From: Micropruina sp.
Lineage (GTDB): Bacteria > Actinomycetota > Actinomycetes > Propionibacteriales > Propionibacteriaceae
Length of the DNA: 64,000 nt
Assembly: GCA_016716635.1 (NCBI GenBank)
Contig: JADJVZ010000011.1
Location: 992,001 to 1,056,000 of the forward strand
Reading direction: 5' to 3'
Shown here: piece by piece, positions 9,101-17,129 of the stretch
Layout: each line of letters begins with the position of its first letter
Position numbering within the stretch: the first letter of the stretch is position 1
Translations under genes and position numbers: made by a program
Notes under the pieces: generated by a model
The model's database searches: none
What the model was told of the DNA's origin: nothing
The model's input: only the letters and a program-made list of their open reading frames with translations

Positions 9101-9626
9101 CCCGCTTGGCCCCGATCACCGAGGCGCGGGTCTGCAACAGGTCCTGCGAGGTTTCGATCTGGATGCCGTGGGCCCCGCCGGTGAGCAGGCCCTCGACGCA
9201 GGCTTGGTACCCGTCCCGGAGCGGCCGGAACCCGATCTGCCCGAGGCTCGGCAACTTCGTCCCCGGCCCCACCGAGCCCAGCACCCATCGCGGACGATCC
9301 TCGGTCGCGACCTCATCGGCCACCTGGCGCGCCACGCGGGCACCCGCCTCGGCGAGCTCGTGGATCCGCTCGGGGATGTCGTATTCGGCCAGGGCACTCA
9401 GGTTGGCGCCGAAGGTGTTCGTCTCGACACAATCCGAGCCCGCTGCGAAATAGGCGCGATGGATCGCGGCGACCACGTCCGGACGGGTGACGCTCAGGAT
9501 CTCGTTGCAGCCCTCGAGGCCCTGGAAATCGTCCATTGACGGGTCGGCGGCCTGCAGCATCGTGCCCATGGCTCCGTCCGCCACGACGACACGGGAGGCG
9601 AGGGCGGTGCGAAGGTCAATGCTCAT
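6159..9626 (-). CDS. metH: Cobalamin-dependent methionine synthase MetH
   Basis: A 1155-residue enzyme that transfers a methyl group from 5-methyltetrahydrofolate through cobalamin to homocysteine. Modules in order: homocysteine-binding domain ending in GGCCGTTPEH (about 287; zinc cysteines), pterin-binding domain beginning SIGERTNANGSKAF (about 337), B12-binding domain with the DVHDIGK cobalt-ligand histidine (about 729), and a SAM reactivation domain from about 894 to the end. The reactivation module looks compact but retains the SYGYP-like segment (RYSFGYPACPD). The ATG at 9626 is 58 bp from the divergent PAC2 gene, so there is no room for a classical cobalamin riboswitch. A long palindrome follows the stop. 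Confidence 0.96.
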   Translation of the reverse strand: MSIDLRTALASRVVVADGAMGTMLQAADPSMDDFQGLEGCNEILSVTRPDVVAAIHRAYFAAGSDCVETNTFGANLSALAEYDIPERIHELAEAGARVARQVADEVATEDRPRWVLGSVGPGTKLPSLGQIGFRPLRDGYQACVEGLLTGGAHGIQIETSQDLLQTRASVIGAKRAMAALGLDVPLMVSVTVETTGTMLVGSEIGAALVALEPLGIDVIGLNCATGPAEMSEHLRYLSRYARIGVSCMPNAGLPELTPTGARYPLGPEAFTKALAAYVHDYGLSLVGGCCGTTPEHIERLAAAVGGQPLSPRTVTSVPSVSSLYADVPLRQDTSYLSIGERTNANGSKAFREAMLEARYDDCLAIAKEQSREGAHLLDLCIDYVGRDGVADMTALASRLSTATALPLMLDSTEPPVIEAGLECLGGRSIINSVNFEDGDGPKSRFAKIMPIVHEHGSAVVALTIDEEGQARTAEWKVRVAERLIDTLTGDWGMRESDIIVDCLTFPIGTGQEETRRDGIETIAAIRELKARHPEVLTTLGVSNVSFGLNPAARAVLNSVFLHECVEAGLDSAIVHPSRIMPMARIPEEQRQVALDMVYDRRREGYDPLSVFLGLFEGVTTADTKAERAAELAALPVGERLTRRIVDGEPKGLDEDLDEALVSKKALDIINDDLLAGMKTVGELFGSGQMQLPFVLQSAEVMKRAVAHLEPHLDKADSAGKGTIVLATVRGDVHDIGKNLVDIILTNNGYTVVNLGIKQPVGAILDAAVEHSADAIGMSGLLVKSTVIMRDNLEEMNARGLTDVPVLLGGAALTRAYVEQDLNSLFQGEVRYAKDAFEGLSLMDAVMAVKRGEPGAALPSPRERRVLARPRAEVVEAPSVERSAVARRIEVPNPPFWGSRVVKGIKLADVASWLDHRALFIGQWGLRGTRGGESSEQAAETEGMPRLRMWLDRIATESIAEFAVVYGYWPCYSQGDTLVILDPDDHARELTRFDFPRQSRDPYFCLADFFRDADEVAELGPDVIAFQLVTMGDEVSGVTAKLFKEDAYRDYLELHGLSVQLTEALAELWHSRIREELGLTGDGAVEAAIRDQAYRGSRYSFGYPACPDLADRAKVVQLLAPERIGVTLSEELQLHPEQSTDALVVHHPEAKYFNAR

Positions 9627-9683
9627 AGCGCCTAAGGCTACCCGGGCGCGGCAGGGGGCACCGCGCTGGGTAAGGTGGACGTC

Positions 9684-10505
9684 ATGCCCGATCTGCGTCA
9701 CCTTCGCGAACCGGCCCTCATCATCGCCATGGGCGGCTGGAACGACGCGACCTCCGCCGCCACGGGCGTGGTGGAACATCTGATCGACCTCACCCAGGCC
9801 GAGATGGCGTTCGACATCGACGTCGAGGAGTTCATCGACTACCAGGTCGCGCGTCCGCGGTGGGTGGCCGTCGAAGGTGCCTCCCGCGAACTGGATTGGC
9901 CGTCGATCGAGTTCCTCGTCGCCAGCTTGGAAGATCGCGACCTCGTGCTGCTCACCGGTCCGGAGCCGAACTTGCGTTGGCGCGAGTTCACCTCGCGGGT
10001 GGTGTCGGTGGCTCGCTCGATCAAGCCGAAGATCGTGGTCACGCTGGGGGCGATGTTGACCGACGCGCCGCACAGTCGTCCGACACCGGTCGCCGCCTCG
10101 ACGACGGACGCCGGGCTGGCCGATCGCTTGGGTGTCACCGAGTCGGAGTACGAGGGTCCGACGGGGATCATCGGCGTGCTGGCTGACGCCCTTGGCGAGC
10201 GGTACCCCGTGGTGGCGCTCTGGGCGTCCGCCCCTCACTACGTGGCCGAAACGCCGAACCCCAAGGCCACCTTGGCGCTTCTGCGCGAACTCGAGGACGT
10301 GCTCGACATCCCCCTCGACTCCGGCGACCTGGGCGACATGGCCCTGGCGTGGGAGAAGCAGATCGACGAGATGGCTGGCGATGATCCGGACGTCGCGGCC
10401 TACATCGCCACCCTGGAAGAGCGCCGGGATTCCGAACTCCCCCAGGTCACCGGCGACACCATCGCCGCCGAGTTCCAGAAATACCTGCGCCGCCGCAACC
10501 GCTGA
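9684..10505 (+). CDS. PAC2-family protein
   Basis: A 273-residue member of the PAC2 family (proteasome assembly chaperone 2-like fold), with the expected opening LIIAMGGWNDATSAATGVVEHL and an internal PTGIIGVLADALGERYPVVALWASAPHYVAE segment. Actinobacterial PAC2 proteins are commonly found next to metH; their function is not established, and the chaperone name comes from fold similarity. The start is chosen at ATG 9684, about 6 bp after an AAGGTGG ribosome-binding site; a GTG at 9675 is an alternative. It is one of only a few plus-strand genes here and converges on rpe. Confidence 0.85.
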   Translation: MPDLRHLREPALIIAMGGWNDATSAATGVVEHLIDLTQAEMAFDIDVEEFIDYQVARPRWVAVEGASRELDWPSIEFLVASLEDRDLVLLTGPEPNLRWREFTSRVVSVARSIKPKIVVTLGAMLTDAPHSRPTPVAASTTDAGLADRLGVTESEYEGPTGIIGVLADALGERYPVVALWASAPHYVAETPNPKATLALLRELEDVLDIPLDSGDLGDMALAWEKQIDEMAGDDPDVAAYIATLEERRDSELPQVTGDTIAAEFQKYLRRRNR

Positions 10506-10585
10506 TCCTGCGCAGACGACGGCACCCGCCCCTCACGATGCCCGCCACTCTGCTGGCGTTCGGGGCCACCCTGCTGGCGTTCCAC

Positions 10586-10657
10586 GCACTTTGCTGGCGT
10601 GAGGCGTCTTGACTGGCGAAATATCGACCGTGAAGACGCCTAACGCCAGCAAAGTGC
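10586..10657. repeat. 72-bp palindromic element (family B, copy 1)
   Basis: Arms at 10586-10610 and 10633-10657 are complementary at 24 of 25 positions. The 22-bp centre contains ACTGGCGAAATATCGAC. A second element of identical length at 28282-28353 matches it at 58 of 72 positions, including the centre. Two extra CTGCTGGCGTT units lie just before it (10550-10581). It lies between the convergent PAC2 and rpe genes, where it could act as a two-way terminator. Confidence 0.8.
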
Positions 10658-10667
10658 GGACGGTGGC

Positions 10668-10745
10668 GAGCCCGGGTCCGGGTCCGAGCCCGGGTCCGGG
10701 TCCGGGTCCGAGCCCGGGTCCGGGTCCGGGCCTGGGCCCGGGTCC
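10668..10745. repeat. GGGTCC hexanucleotide tandem repeat
   Basis: Thirteen consecutive hexamers: mostly GGGTCC, with GAGCCC at units 1, 4 and 8 and variants GGGCCT and GGGCCC near the end. It begins 10 bp after the family B palindrome and stops 11 bp before the rpe stop codon. It is noncoding, and copy number could vary between strains by slippage. Confidence 0.85.
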
Positions 10746-10756
10746 GGGATGCCGGC

Positions 10757-11416
10757 TCAGTGGCCGCAGCGGACGATCGCCTGATCGCGGAGGGCGTTGA
10801 CCATCGCGTCGGGGTCCTGGGCATTGAAGACGGCCGAACCGGCCACGAAGGTGTCGGCGCCGGCGTCGACGCAACGCTCGATGGTCGCGGGTGAGACTCC
10901 CCCATCGACCTGGATCCAGATATCCAGCCCGGACGCACTGACGAGCTTGCGGGTCCGTTCGATCTTCGGCAGGACGAGATCCAAGAACCCCTGCCCGCCA
11001 AAACCCGGCTCGACCGTCATCAGCAGCACCATGTCGAGTTCCCCGATCATGTCGGCGTAGGGCTCGATCGGCGTGGCCGGACGCAGCCCCATCCCGGCCC
11101 GCGCGCCAAGCCGGCGCAGTTCGCGGGCGAGGCGGATGGGGGCGTTTGACGCCTCGACGTGGAACGTCACCGAATCGGCGCCCGCCTCTGCGTAGGCGGG
11201 GGCCAGCCGGTCGCACTCTTCAATCATGAGGTGCAGGTCGAGCTGCTTCGCCGTGCCCTTGCGGATGGATTCCACCATCGGCAGCCCGAAGGTCATATTG
11301 GGCACAAACCGCTGATCCATGACGTCGAGGTGGATCATGTCGCTGGACGGGATCCTGCCGATCTCCGCGTTGAGATTGGCCAGGTCGGCGTTCAGGATGC
11401 TCGGGGTGATTCGCAT
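10757..11416 (-). CDS. rpe: Ribulose-phosphate 3-epimerase
   Basis: A 219-residue TIM-barrel enzyme interconverting ribulose 5-phosphate and xylulose 5-phosphate in the pentose phosphate pathway. Signatures: ITPSILNADLANL at the start, MIHLDVMDQRFVPNMTFG (metal-binding His and Asp), DLHLMIEECD, VLLMTVEPGFGGQGF, and VDGGVSPATI with the phosphate-binding VAGSAVF near the end. The ATG at 11416 follows a GAGGGTGA ribosome-binding site; the frame stays open upstream but looks noncoding. It ends the long minus-strand block that begins at carA. Confidence 0.96.
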   Translation of the reverse strand: MRITPSILNADLANLNAEIGRIPSSDMIHLDVMDQRFVPNMTFGLPMVESIRKGTAKQLDLHLMIEECDRLAPAYAEAGADSVTFHVEASNAPIRLARELRRLGARAGMGLRPATPIEPYADMIGELDMVLLMTVEPGFGGQGFLDLVLPKIERTRKLVSASGLDIWIQVDGGVSPATIERCVDAGADTFVAGSAVFNAQDPDAMVNALRDQAIVRCGH

Positions 11417-11468
11417 GGTCACCCTCGGAACTCTAGCGAGCGCGAACCCGCCGCAGGCCAGATTGGAG

Positions 11469-12836
11469 CTAGCGGCGGCGCAACAACGCCAAGAACATCG
11501 CGTCCGTGCCGTGGCGATGCGGCCACAGTTGGACGAACGTCCCGTCAGCGCAGTCCGGTACCTCGGGCAGCAGGGCCGCAGCATCCACGAGTTCGGCGTC
11601 AACCTCCGCCAGGACGGAACGCACCACCTCGGCGGTCTCGGCGCGCACCGGCGAGCACGTGACGTAAGCGACGACGCCTCCCGGCACCGCGGACCTCACC
11701 GCCTCGGTCAAGATCGCCTTCTGCAGCTCGACGAGTTCAGCCACCGCCGTGGGCAGCCGCCGCCAGCGCGACTCGGGCCGACGCCGCAGCGCCCCCAGGC
11801 CGGTGCACGGCGCATCGACCATGACGCGCGCGAAGCGATCGCTCCCCCACGGTGGACGCGTGGCGTCCCCGACGATGACCCACGGTCGCGGATCGTCGTA
11901 CGCCCGCACCGCCTGCGCAACGAGCTCGGCACGATGCGGCAGGCGCTCGTTGGCCAGCAGGCTTTCACCGCGTTCTTGGGCTAGGCCGACGAGCAGCGCC
12001 GCCTTGCCGCCCGGGCCGGCGCAGGTGTCGAGCCAGGTGCCGGCCGGGGCCTCCACGCGGGCGAGCGCCAGGGCGACCAGCTGGGAGCCCTCGTCCTGGA
12101 CGCCCGCGAGGCCCGCCTGCACCGCCGCCAGCTGACCGGGATCGCCATGGGCGACCGCTCCGAAGGGCGAATAGCGCGTCAGGGGCAGGCCGAGATCGTC
12201 GGGCTCCAGCAACCCCGGACGCGCGGCCAGCACCGTGTGCGGCGCCACGTTGTTGGCCAGCAGGGCGCCTTCAAGCTCGTCCGCGGGCAGCACCTCGGCG
12301 TACGCGGCCACGATCCAGCGCGGATGGTGGGTGCGCAGCGCCAGGGCGTCCAGGTCGTCCAATCCCTCGGCCAAGGCGTCGAGCCATTCGTCGAGCGTCC
12401 GCGCGCCGACCCGCCGCAGGATCGCGTTCACGACCCCTCGGACGCGCTCGCCCACCTGCGCGGCGGCCAGGTCGACGGTGGCCGACACGGCGGCGTGGGC
12501 GGGCATCCGCATGCTCAGCAGTTGGTGGGCGCCCAGGCGCAGAATGTCGACGACGGCCGGCTGCAGCGAGGAGAGCTCGCGTCCGGAAGCGGCCACGATG
12601 ATCCGGTCGTAGGTGCCCATCAGGCGCGTCGTGCCGAAGACCAGCTCAGTGGCCAGCGCCGCGTCGCGTTCGTTCAGGTGCGCCTGCTCGCGCTGTTGCT
12701 GAAGTTCGAGATTGGCGTAAGCGCCGTTCGCGACGACGGCGCGTAGGGTCCGAAAGGCGACCAAGCGCGCCGGATCCGTCGGCGCCTTCGCCTGACGCGC
12801 AGCGGGGCTCGACGGACGCCTCACTGGCCGAGCCAT
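11469..12836 (-). CDS. rsmB: 16S rRNA (cytosine-967-C5) methyltransferase RsmB
   Basis: A 455-residue protein combining an N-terminal NusB-like RNA-binding domain (about 25-145) with a C-terminal Rossmann methyltransferase. The catalytic half has SAM motif LDTCAGPGGKAALL, the VDAPCTGLGALRRRPE segment and YVTCSP, giving the paired cysteines of m5C RNA methyltransferases. It modifies C967 of 16S rRNA. The ATG at 12836 lies 16 bp inside the 3' end of fmt and has a GAGAGG ribosome-binding site; 30 bp upstream there is another in-frame start. The fmt-rsmB-rpe order is standard for actinobacteria. Confidence 0.94.
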   Translation of the reverse strand: MARPVRRPSSPAARQAKAPTDPARLVAFRTLRAVVANGAYANLELQQQREQAHLNERDAALATELVFGTTRLMGTYDRIIVAASGRELSSLQPAVVDILRLGAHQLLSMRMPAHAAVSATVDLAAAQVGERVRGVVNAILRRVGARTLDEWLDALAEGLDDLDALALRTHHPRWIVAAYAEVLPADELEGALLANNVAPHTVLAARPGLLEPDDLGLPLTRYSPFGAVAHGDPGQLAAVQAGLAGVQDEGSQLVALALARVEAPAGTWLDTCAGPGGKAALLVGLAQERGESLLANERLPHRAELVAQAVRAYDDPRPWVIVGDATRPPWGSDRFARVMVDAPCTGLGALRRRPESRWRRLPTAVAELVELQKAILTEAVRSAVPGGVVAYVTCSPVRAETAEVVRSVLAEVDAELVDAAALLPEVPDCADGTFVQLWPHRHGTDAMFLALLRRR

Positions 12837-13741
12837 GGGTCCGCCTCTCGCAGGCCGCGGGCCCAATCGGTGGCGGCCATCGACTTTCGTCCGAGGGGCT
12901 GCACCGTGAGCAGCTCTAGTGATCCGACGCCAGTGCCGACCAGCACGCGGCGCCGCTCGACATGCACCTGTCCGGGGGGCAGGTCGACGTCGAGTACTGG
13001 GCGCGCCAGCAACACCTTGAAGCGTTCTCCGGCGACGGTCGTCCAGGCCACGGGGCTGGGGTTGGCGCCCCGGATCGTCCGATCAAGTTCCACGGCCGGA
13101 CGCTCGAAGTTCAAGCGCACCTCGTCGGGGGTCAGCTTCGGCGCTAACGACACCTCGCCCGTCTGCGGCCGAAGCTCGAGCTCGCCGCGCTCCAACTCAT
13201 CAAGGGTCGAGACCAACTGCGCCGCACCGAGGCCGGCCAGCCGCTCTAGAACCTCGCCCGCGGTGTCGGACGGGCCCAGCGGCGAGCGGGATTCTGACAG
13301 CACCGGACCCGCATCGAGGGCCCGCACCAACGAGAAGATAGTGATGCCGGTCTCGGGGTCGCCCTCCATGATGGCGCGTTGGACGGGGGCCGCCCCGCGC
13401 CAGGCGGGCAGTAGCGAGAAGTGGACGTTCACAAAGCCCAGCGGCGGCACCGCCAGCACCGGCTCGGGGATCAATGCGCCGTAGGCCACCACCGGGCAGC
13501 AGTCGGGCGCGAGCTCTCGGAGGCGCGCCACGAACGCGGGCTCGGAGGGCCGCTCGGGCGTGAGCAGTTCGAGGCCCCGGGCCGTGGCCCAGGTCGCGAC
13601 CGGGCTGGGAACGGGGCGTTTCGAGCGTCCTTGGGGCGCGTCGGGGCGCGTCACCACCGCAACCACCTCGTGGGCGGAGTCGCTGAGCGCGTCGAGGAAA
13701 GGCAACGCCACCGAGGGGGTTCCCGCAAAGACCAGACGCAT
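12821..13741 (-). CDS. fmt: Methionyl-tRNA formyltransferase
   Basis: A 306-residue enzyme that formylates initiator Met-tRNA using 10-formyltetrahydrofolate. It opens with RLVFAGTPSVALPFLDAL, and carries the formyltransferase active-site segment NVHFSLLPAWRGAAPVQRAI with the conserved His and, further on, ITIFSLVRALDAGPVL. The C-terminal OB-like domain (after about 205) begins with LTPDEVRLNFERPAVELDRTIRGANP, as in the family. The length is normal. It lies between priA and rsmB and overlaps the latter. Confidence 0.96.
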   Translation of the reverse strand: MRLVFAGTPSVALPFLDALSDSAHEVVAVVTRPDAPQGRSKRPVPSPVATWATARGLELLTPERPSEPAFVARLRELAPDCCPVVAYGALIPEPVLAVPPLGFVNVHFSLLPAWRGAAPVQRAIMEGDPETGITIFSLVRALDAGPVLSESRSPLGPSDTAGEVLERLAGLGAAQLVSTLDELERGELELRPQTGEVSLAPKLTPDEVRLNFERPAVELDRTIRGANPSPVAWTTVAGERFKVLLARPVLDVDLPPGQVHVERRRVLVGTGVGSLELLTVQPLGRKSMAATDWARGLREADPWLGQ

Positions 13742-13784
13742 CAGGCCACCTTAGCCCGGGACAGCCGCAGGCCTTCGACCGGTG

Positions 13785-15764
13785 TCATGCGATGACCTGG
13801 GGGTCGACGCGCACCCGCAGGCCCCCGGGCAGTTTCTTGGCCGACCGAACCCCCTCGAAGGTACGGACGGCCGCGACGAGTTCCCGCGTTTCCGACAAGG
13901 GGGCGCGCAGGGTGAGGCCAAGACGTTCTGGGTCGTCGGTGGGCGAGGGCCCCAGCACCCGAGTGGTGCCGAGCGCCGCGCGGAGGTCGCGCCCCGCCGC
14001 GTCGATGACCTCGGGCGGGCCGTCCAACACGATCCACTTGGCGGCGGGCGGAAACCCGGCGGACCGGCGCTCGGCCAGTTCGCGGGTCGCAAACCCCTCC
14101 GGGTCGAGGCGGACCAGGGCCTGCAGTGCCCGTGCGGTCGGATCGCCGACGGCCAGCACCGTGCCGCCCTCCGCTCCTGGACGCACCAACGCGGTGACTG
14201 CGAGCCAACGCCGCAGGGCCTCTTCGGACGCTCGCAAGTCGGCGCGTCCGAGCAGCATGCCGGTGTCCAACAAGATGGCGGCGCTGAAGCCGCGGGGCGT
14301 GAGGGGCTCGGCCCCGGGTGTGGCCAGAACCAACTGCGGGGTGTCCCCCACCTCGCGGAGGATCTTGCCCGCGGAGGACGAGGCGATCGCTACGTTCGGG
14401 AAGGCGCGTCCGAACTCTTCGGCCGTGCGATGCACCCCGACGATCGGCGCGCGCAGCGTCGTGCCGCGGCAGACGGGACACGTCCACCCGAAACGCGGCC
14501 CGCAGCTAGGGCACTCGGGCCCTCCCCCGCGCGAGGTCAGAGGCTGCGAGCACACCGGGCACACCGCCCGCGCCCGACAGGTCTGGCATGCGAGGGCGGA
14601 GGCGTACCCGGCACGCGGCACTTGGAGGAGCACCGGGCCCTGCGCCAGCGCCGCACGAATGACGACGTACACCTCGTGCGGGATGCGCGCCGCCCTCGCG
14701 AACGGGTCGGAGGCCAGGGCCCGCTCGTCATCACCGGTTACGCGCACCGCGGGCCCGGCCTGCCGTGCGGAGGCGGGCGGTTCACCGATGGCATGCAACC
14801 AGCCCCGCTCGACCAAGGCCTGCGTCTCGGCGGTGACCGCGTAGCCGGCGAGCAAGAGCCCGCTGCCCTCGCGGCTCGCCCGCAGGGCCGCCACCTCGCG
14901 TACGTGCGGATACGGCGCCCGCGGTTCGGACAACCGGTCGTCCCCGTCGTCCCACACCGCGATCAACCCCAGGTCGTGGATCGGGGCCCAGATGGCCGCC
15001 CGGGTGCCCACCACGATCTTGACCTGGCCGCGCACGACCGCGAGGAACCGTCGGTAGCGGGCGGCGGGTCCGGCGTCGGCGGTCAGCCGCACCACCGCCC
15101 CGCGCCCGAAGTGGGTGGCGAAGAGCGCCTCGACCCGGTCGAGTTCGGTGGCGTCCGGCACCACGATGAGGCTGCCCCGCCCGGACGCCAGCGTCGCTGC
15201 CGCAGCTTCGAGCACACCCAACGCCCAATCTCCGACCGGCGCGGTCACCGGCACCACCCGCCACGAGGCGCGGGGACGGCCTCCCCCGGCGAGCGCGTCG
15301 AGGTAACCAGGGGCGTCAGGATAGCCGCGCAGCGGCCCGGTCACGGGCGCCCCGATGGGCGCGGGGTAGTCGGGGCGGCGCGCCTTCTCGGCGACGCCGT
15401 GACGTGGCGGCACAGCCAGGCGAACAACGTCGGCGAACGTGCCCGCGTAGCGGTCGGCGACGTCGCGGATGAGACCCGCGATCGCGGGGGTCAGCACCAC
15501 CTCAGGCGAGACCACCCGCTCCAAGGATTTCAGGGGCGCCTCGGTGTCGGAATGATCGGAGACCGCCAGCACATAGCCGTCCCGACGACGACCGGCGAAC
15601 TTCACTCGGACGCGGACGCCCGGACGGACCTGGTCGCGTAACTCCTCGGGGACGAGGTAGTCGAACGCGCGATCGAGGTGCGCAAGGGGAACGTCGACGG
15701 CCACACGGGCCACGACGACCTCGCTGGTCGCCGCGACCTCACCCGTCGTCACAGTCTCGCTCAC
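13785..15764 (-). CDS. priA: PriA-like primosomal protein lacking helicase motifs
   Basis: A 659-residue relative of the replication restart protein PriA. The N-terminal DNA-binding region (ARVAVDVPLAHLDRAFDYLVP) and a zinc-binding cluster (CQTCRARAVCPVCSQPL, then CPSCG and WTCPVCRG at about 395-440) are intact. The Walker A motif expected in helicases (GxTGSGKT) is replaced around WRVVPVTAPVGDWALG, and there is no DEAH box. Loss of the ATPase motifs is a known trait of actinobacterial PriA, so this probably loads or bridges replication proteins without unwinding DNA. It is placed between metK and fmt, as in related genomes. Confidence 0.92.
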   Translation of the reverse strand: MSETVTTGEVAATSEVVVARVAVDVPLAHLDRAFDYLVPEELRDQVRPGVRVRVKFAGRRRDGYVLAVSDHSDTEAPLKSLERVVSPEVVLTPAIAGLIRDVADRYAGTFADVVRLAVPPRHGVAEKARRPDYPAPIGAPVTGPLRGYPDAPGYLDALAGGGRPRASWRVVPVTAPVGDWALGVLEAAAATLASGRGSLIVVPDATELDRVEALFATHFGRGAVVRLTADAGPAARYRRFLAVVRGQVKIVVGTRAAIWAPIHDLGLIAVWDDGDDRLSEPRAPYPHVREVAALRASREGSGLLLAGYAVTAETQALVERGWLHAIGEPPASARQAGPAVRVTGDDERALASDPFARAARIPHEVYVVIRAALAQGPVLLQVPRAGYASALACQTCRARAVCPVCSQPLTSRGGGPECPSCGPRFGWTCPVCRGTTLRAPIVGVHRTAEEFGRAFPNVAIASSSAGKILREVGDTPQLVLATPGAEPLTPRGFSAAILLDTGMLLGRADLRASEEALRRWLAVTALVRPGAEGGTVLAVGDPTARALQALVRLDPEGFATRELAERRSAGFPPAAKWIVLDGPPEVIDAAGRDLRAALGTTRVLGPSPTDDPERLGLTLRAPLSETRELVAAVRTFEGVRSAKKLPGGLRVRVDPQVIA

Positions 15765-15821
15765 ACCACGATCTTGCCAGGCCCCACTGACACGGAGCCT
15801 CCGACAGGGTCGGGCTGCGGC

Positions 15822-17015
15822 TCAGCCGCGAACGGCCGCGGCCAGCGCCTCGGCGCGGTCGGTACGCTCCCACGTCATGACGTCCAACTCGCGGCCGAAA
15901 TGACCGTAGTTGGTCACCTGGCTGTAGATCGGACGCAGCAGGTTCAGGTCGCGAATGATCGCGGCCGGACGCAGATCGAACACCCGCAAGACGCCGTCGT
16001 TGATCTGCTCCAGGGGAACCTTCTCGGTGCCGAAGCACTGGGTGTAGAACCCGACCGGATGCGCGCGTCCGATGGCGTAGGCCACCTGCACCTCACATCG
16101 ATCGGCGAGCCCCGCGGCCACCACGTTCTTGGCGACCCAGCGCATCGCGTACGCCGCCGAGCGATCGACCTTCGAGGGATCCTTGCCCGAGAAAGCGCCG
16201 CCGCCGTGCCGGGCCATGCCGCCGTAGGTGTCGACGATGATCTTGCGGCCGGTCACGCCGGCGTCGCCCATCGGGCCGCCGATCTGGAACTTGCCGGTCG
16301 GGTTCACGTACGTCTTCAAACCCGCATGCGAGATCGGGTAGCGGGCTAGGACGGGTGCGATGACCTGCTCCTGGATGGCGGTATGGATGATGCCATCGGT
16401 CCACGCCTGCTCCGTGTGCTGGGTGGAAACCACAACCGTGTCGATGCGAACGGCGGCGTCGCCGTCGTACTCGATGGTGACCTGCGTCTTGCCGTCGGGG
16501 AGCACCCACGGCAGTTCGCCCGTGCGGCGGACCTCGGCCAAGCGCTCAGCGAGCCGGTGCGCGATGTCGACCGGCAGCGGCATCAAGGTGGCGGTGTCCC
16601 TGCAGGCGTAGCCGAACATCAGGCCCTGATCGCCGGCGCCCTGCTTGTCGAGCGGATCGACGTCCGAGGCGTCCTCGCGGACCTCTTCGGCGTTGTCGAC
16701 ACCCTGCGCGATGTCGGGCGACTGCGAGCCGAGCGACACCAGCACGCCGCAGGAACGGCCGTCGAAGCTCGCCTCAGCCCGGTCGTAGCCGATGTCGAGG
16801 ATCCGCTGGCGAGCGATTGCCGAGATATCCGCGTAGGCGGAAGTCGTGACCTCACCGGCGACCACCACGGTGCCGGTGGTCACCAAGGTCTCGACCGCCA
16901 CTCGGCTGTGCGGATCATCGGTCAGCAAGGCGTCGAGGACTGCGTCGGAAACCGCATCCGCGACCTTGTCGGGGTGCCCCTCCGTGACGGATTCGGACGT
17001 GAACAGGCGACTCAT
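15822..17015 (-). CDS. metK: S-adenosylmethionine synthetase
   Basis: A 397-residue enzyme forming SAM from methionine and ATP. Motifs: SVTEGHPDKVADAVSDAVLD (ATP-binding His), GAGDQGLMFGYA, and the phosphate-binding GGGAFSGKD loop. The ATG at 17015 follows a GAGGAG ribosome-binding site about 7 bp upstream. SAM made here serves the methyltransferases in the same window (TrmI, RsmB, FkbM-like) and MetH reactivation. In most actinobacteria coaBC lies immediately upstream; here an unrelated methyltransferase gene intervenes. Confidence 0.97.
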   Translation of the reverse strand: MSRLFTSESVTEGHPDKVADAVSDAVLDALLTDDPHSRVAVETLVTTGTVVVAGEVTTSAYADISAIARQRILDIGYDRAEASFDGRSCGVLVSLGSQSPDIAQGVDNAEEVREDASDVDPLDKQGAGDQGLMFGYACRDTATLMPLPVDIAHRLAERLAEVRRTGELPWVLPDGKTQVTIEYDGDAAVRIDTVVVSTQHTEQAWTDGIIHTAIQEQVIAPVLARYPISHAGLKTYVNPTGKFQIGGPMGDAGVTGRKIIVDTYGGMARHGGGAFSGKDPSKVDRSAAYAMRWVAKNVVAAGLADRCEVQVAYAIGRAHPVGFYTQCFGTEKVPLEQINDGVLRVFDLRPAAIIRDLNLLRPIYSQVTNYGHFGRELDVMTWERTDRAEALAAAVRG

Positions 17016-17129
17016 AGTGAACTCCTCATCAAGTGGCCGGACAGGTCCCGAACCTGGCACCCCACGAGCGAATACGCTACCCCACACTGCAAAGCGCCAT
17101 GAAGTCGGGATGCGCCAAAGTCGGAACTC

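Noticed and set aside
9627..9683. Cobalamin riboswitch before metH
   Set aside because: Only 57 bp separate metH from the divergent PAC2 start, too short for the element.
10668..10745. CRISPR-like array
   Set aside because: Six-base tandem units without spacers; a simple repeat.
10757..11602. 281-codon version of rpe
   Set aside because: The first 62 codons are Cys/Arg-rich and unlike the family; ATG 11416 has a ribosome-binding site and begins at the conserved ITPSIL.
13785..15764. PriA as inactivated by loss of Walker motifs
   Set aside because: Absence of helicase motifs is a known feature of actinobacterial PriA, so it is not decay.
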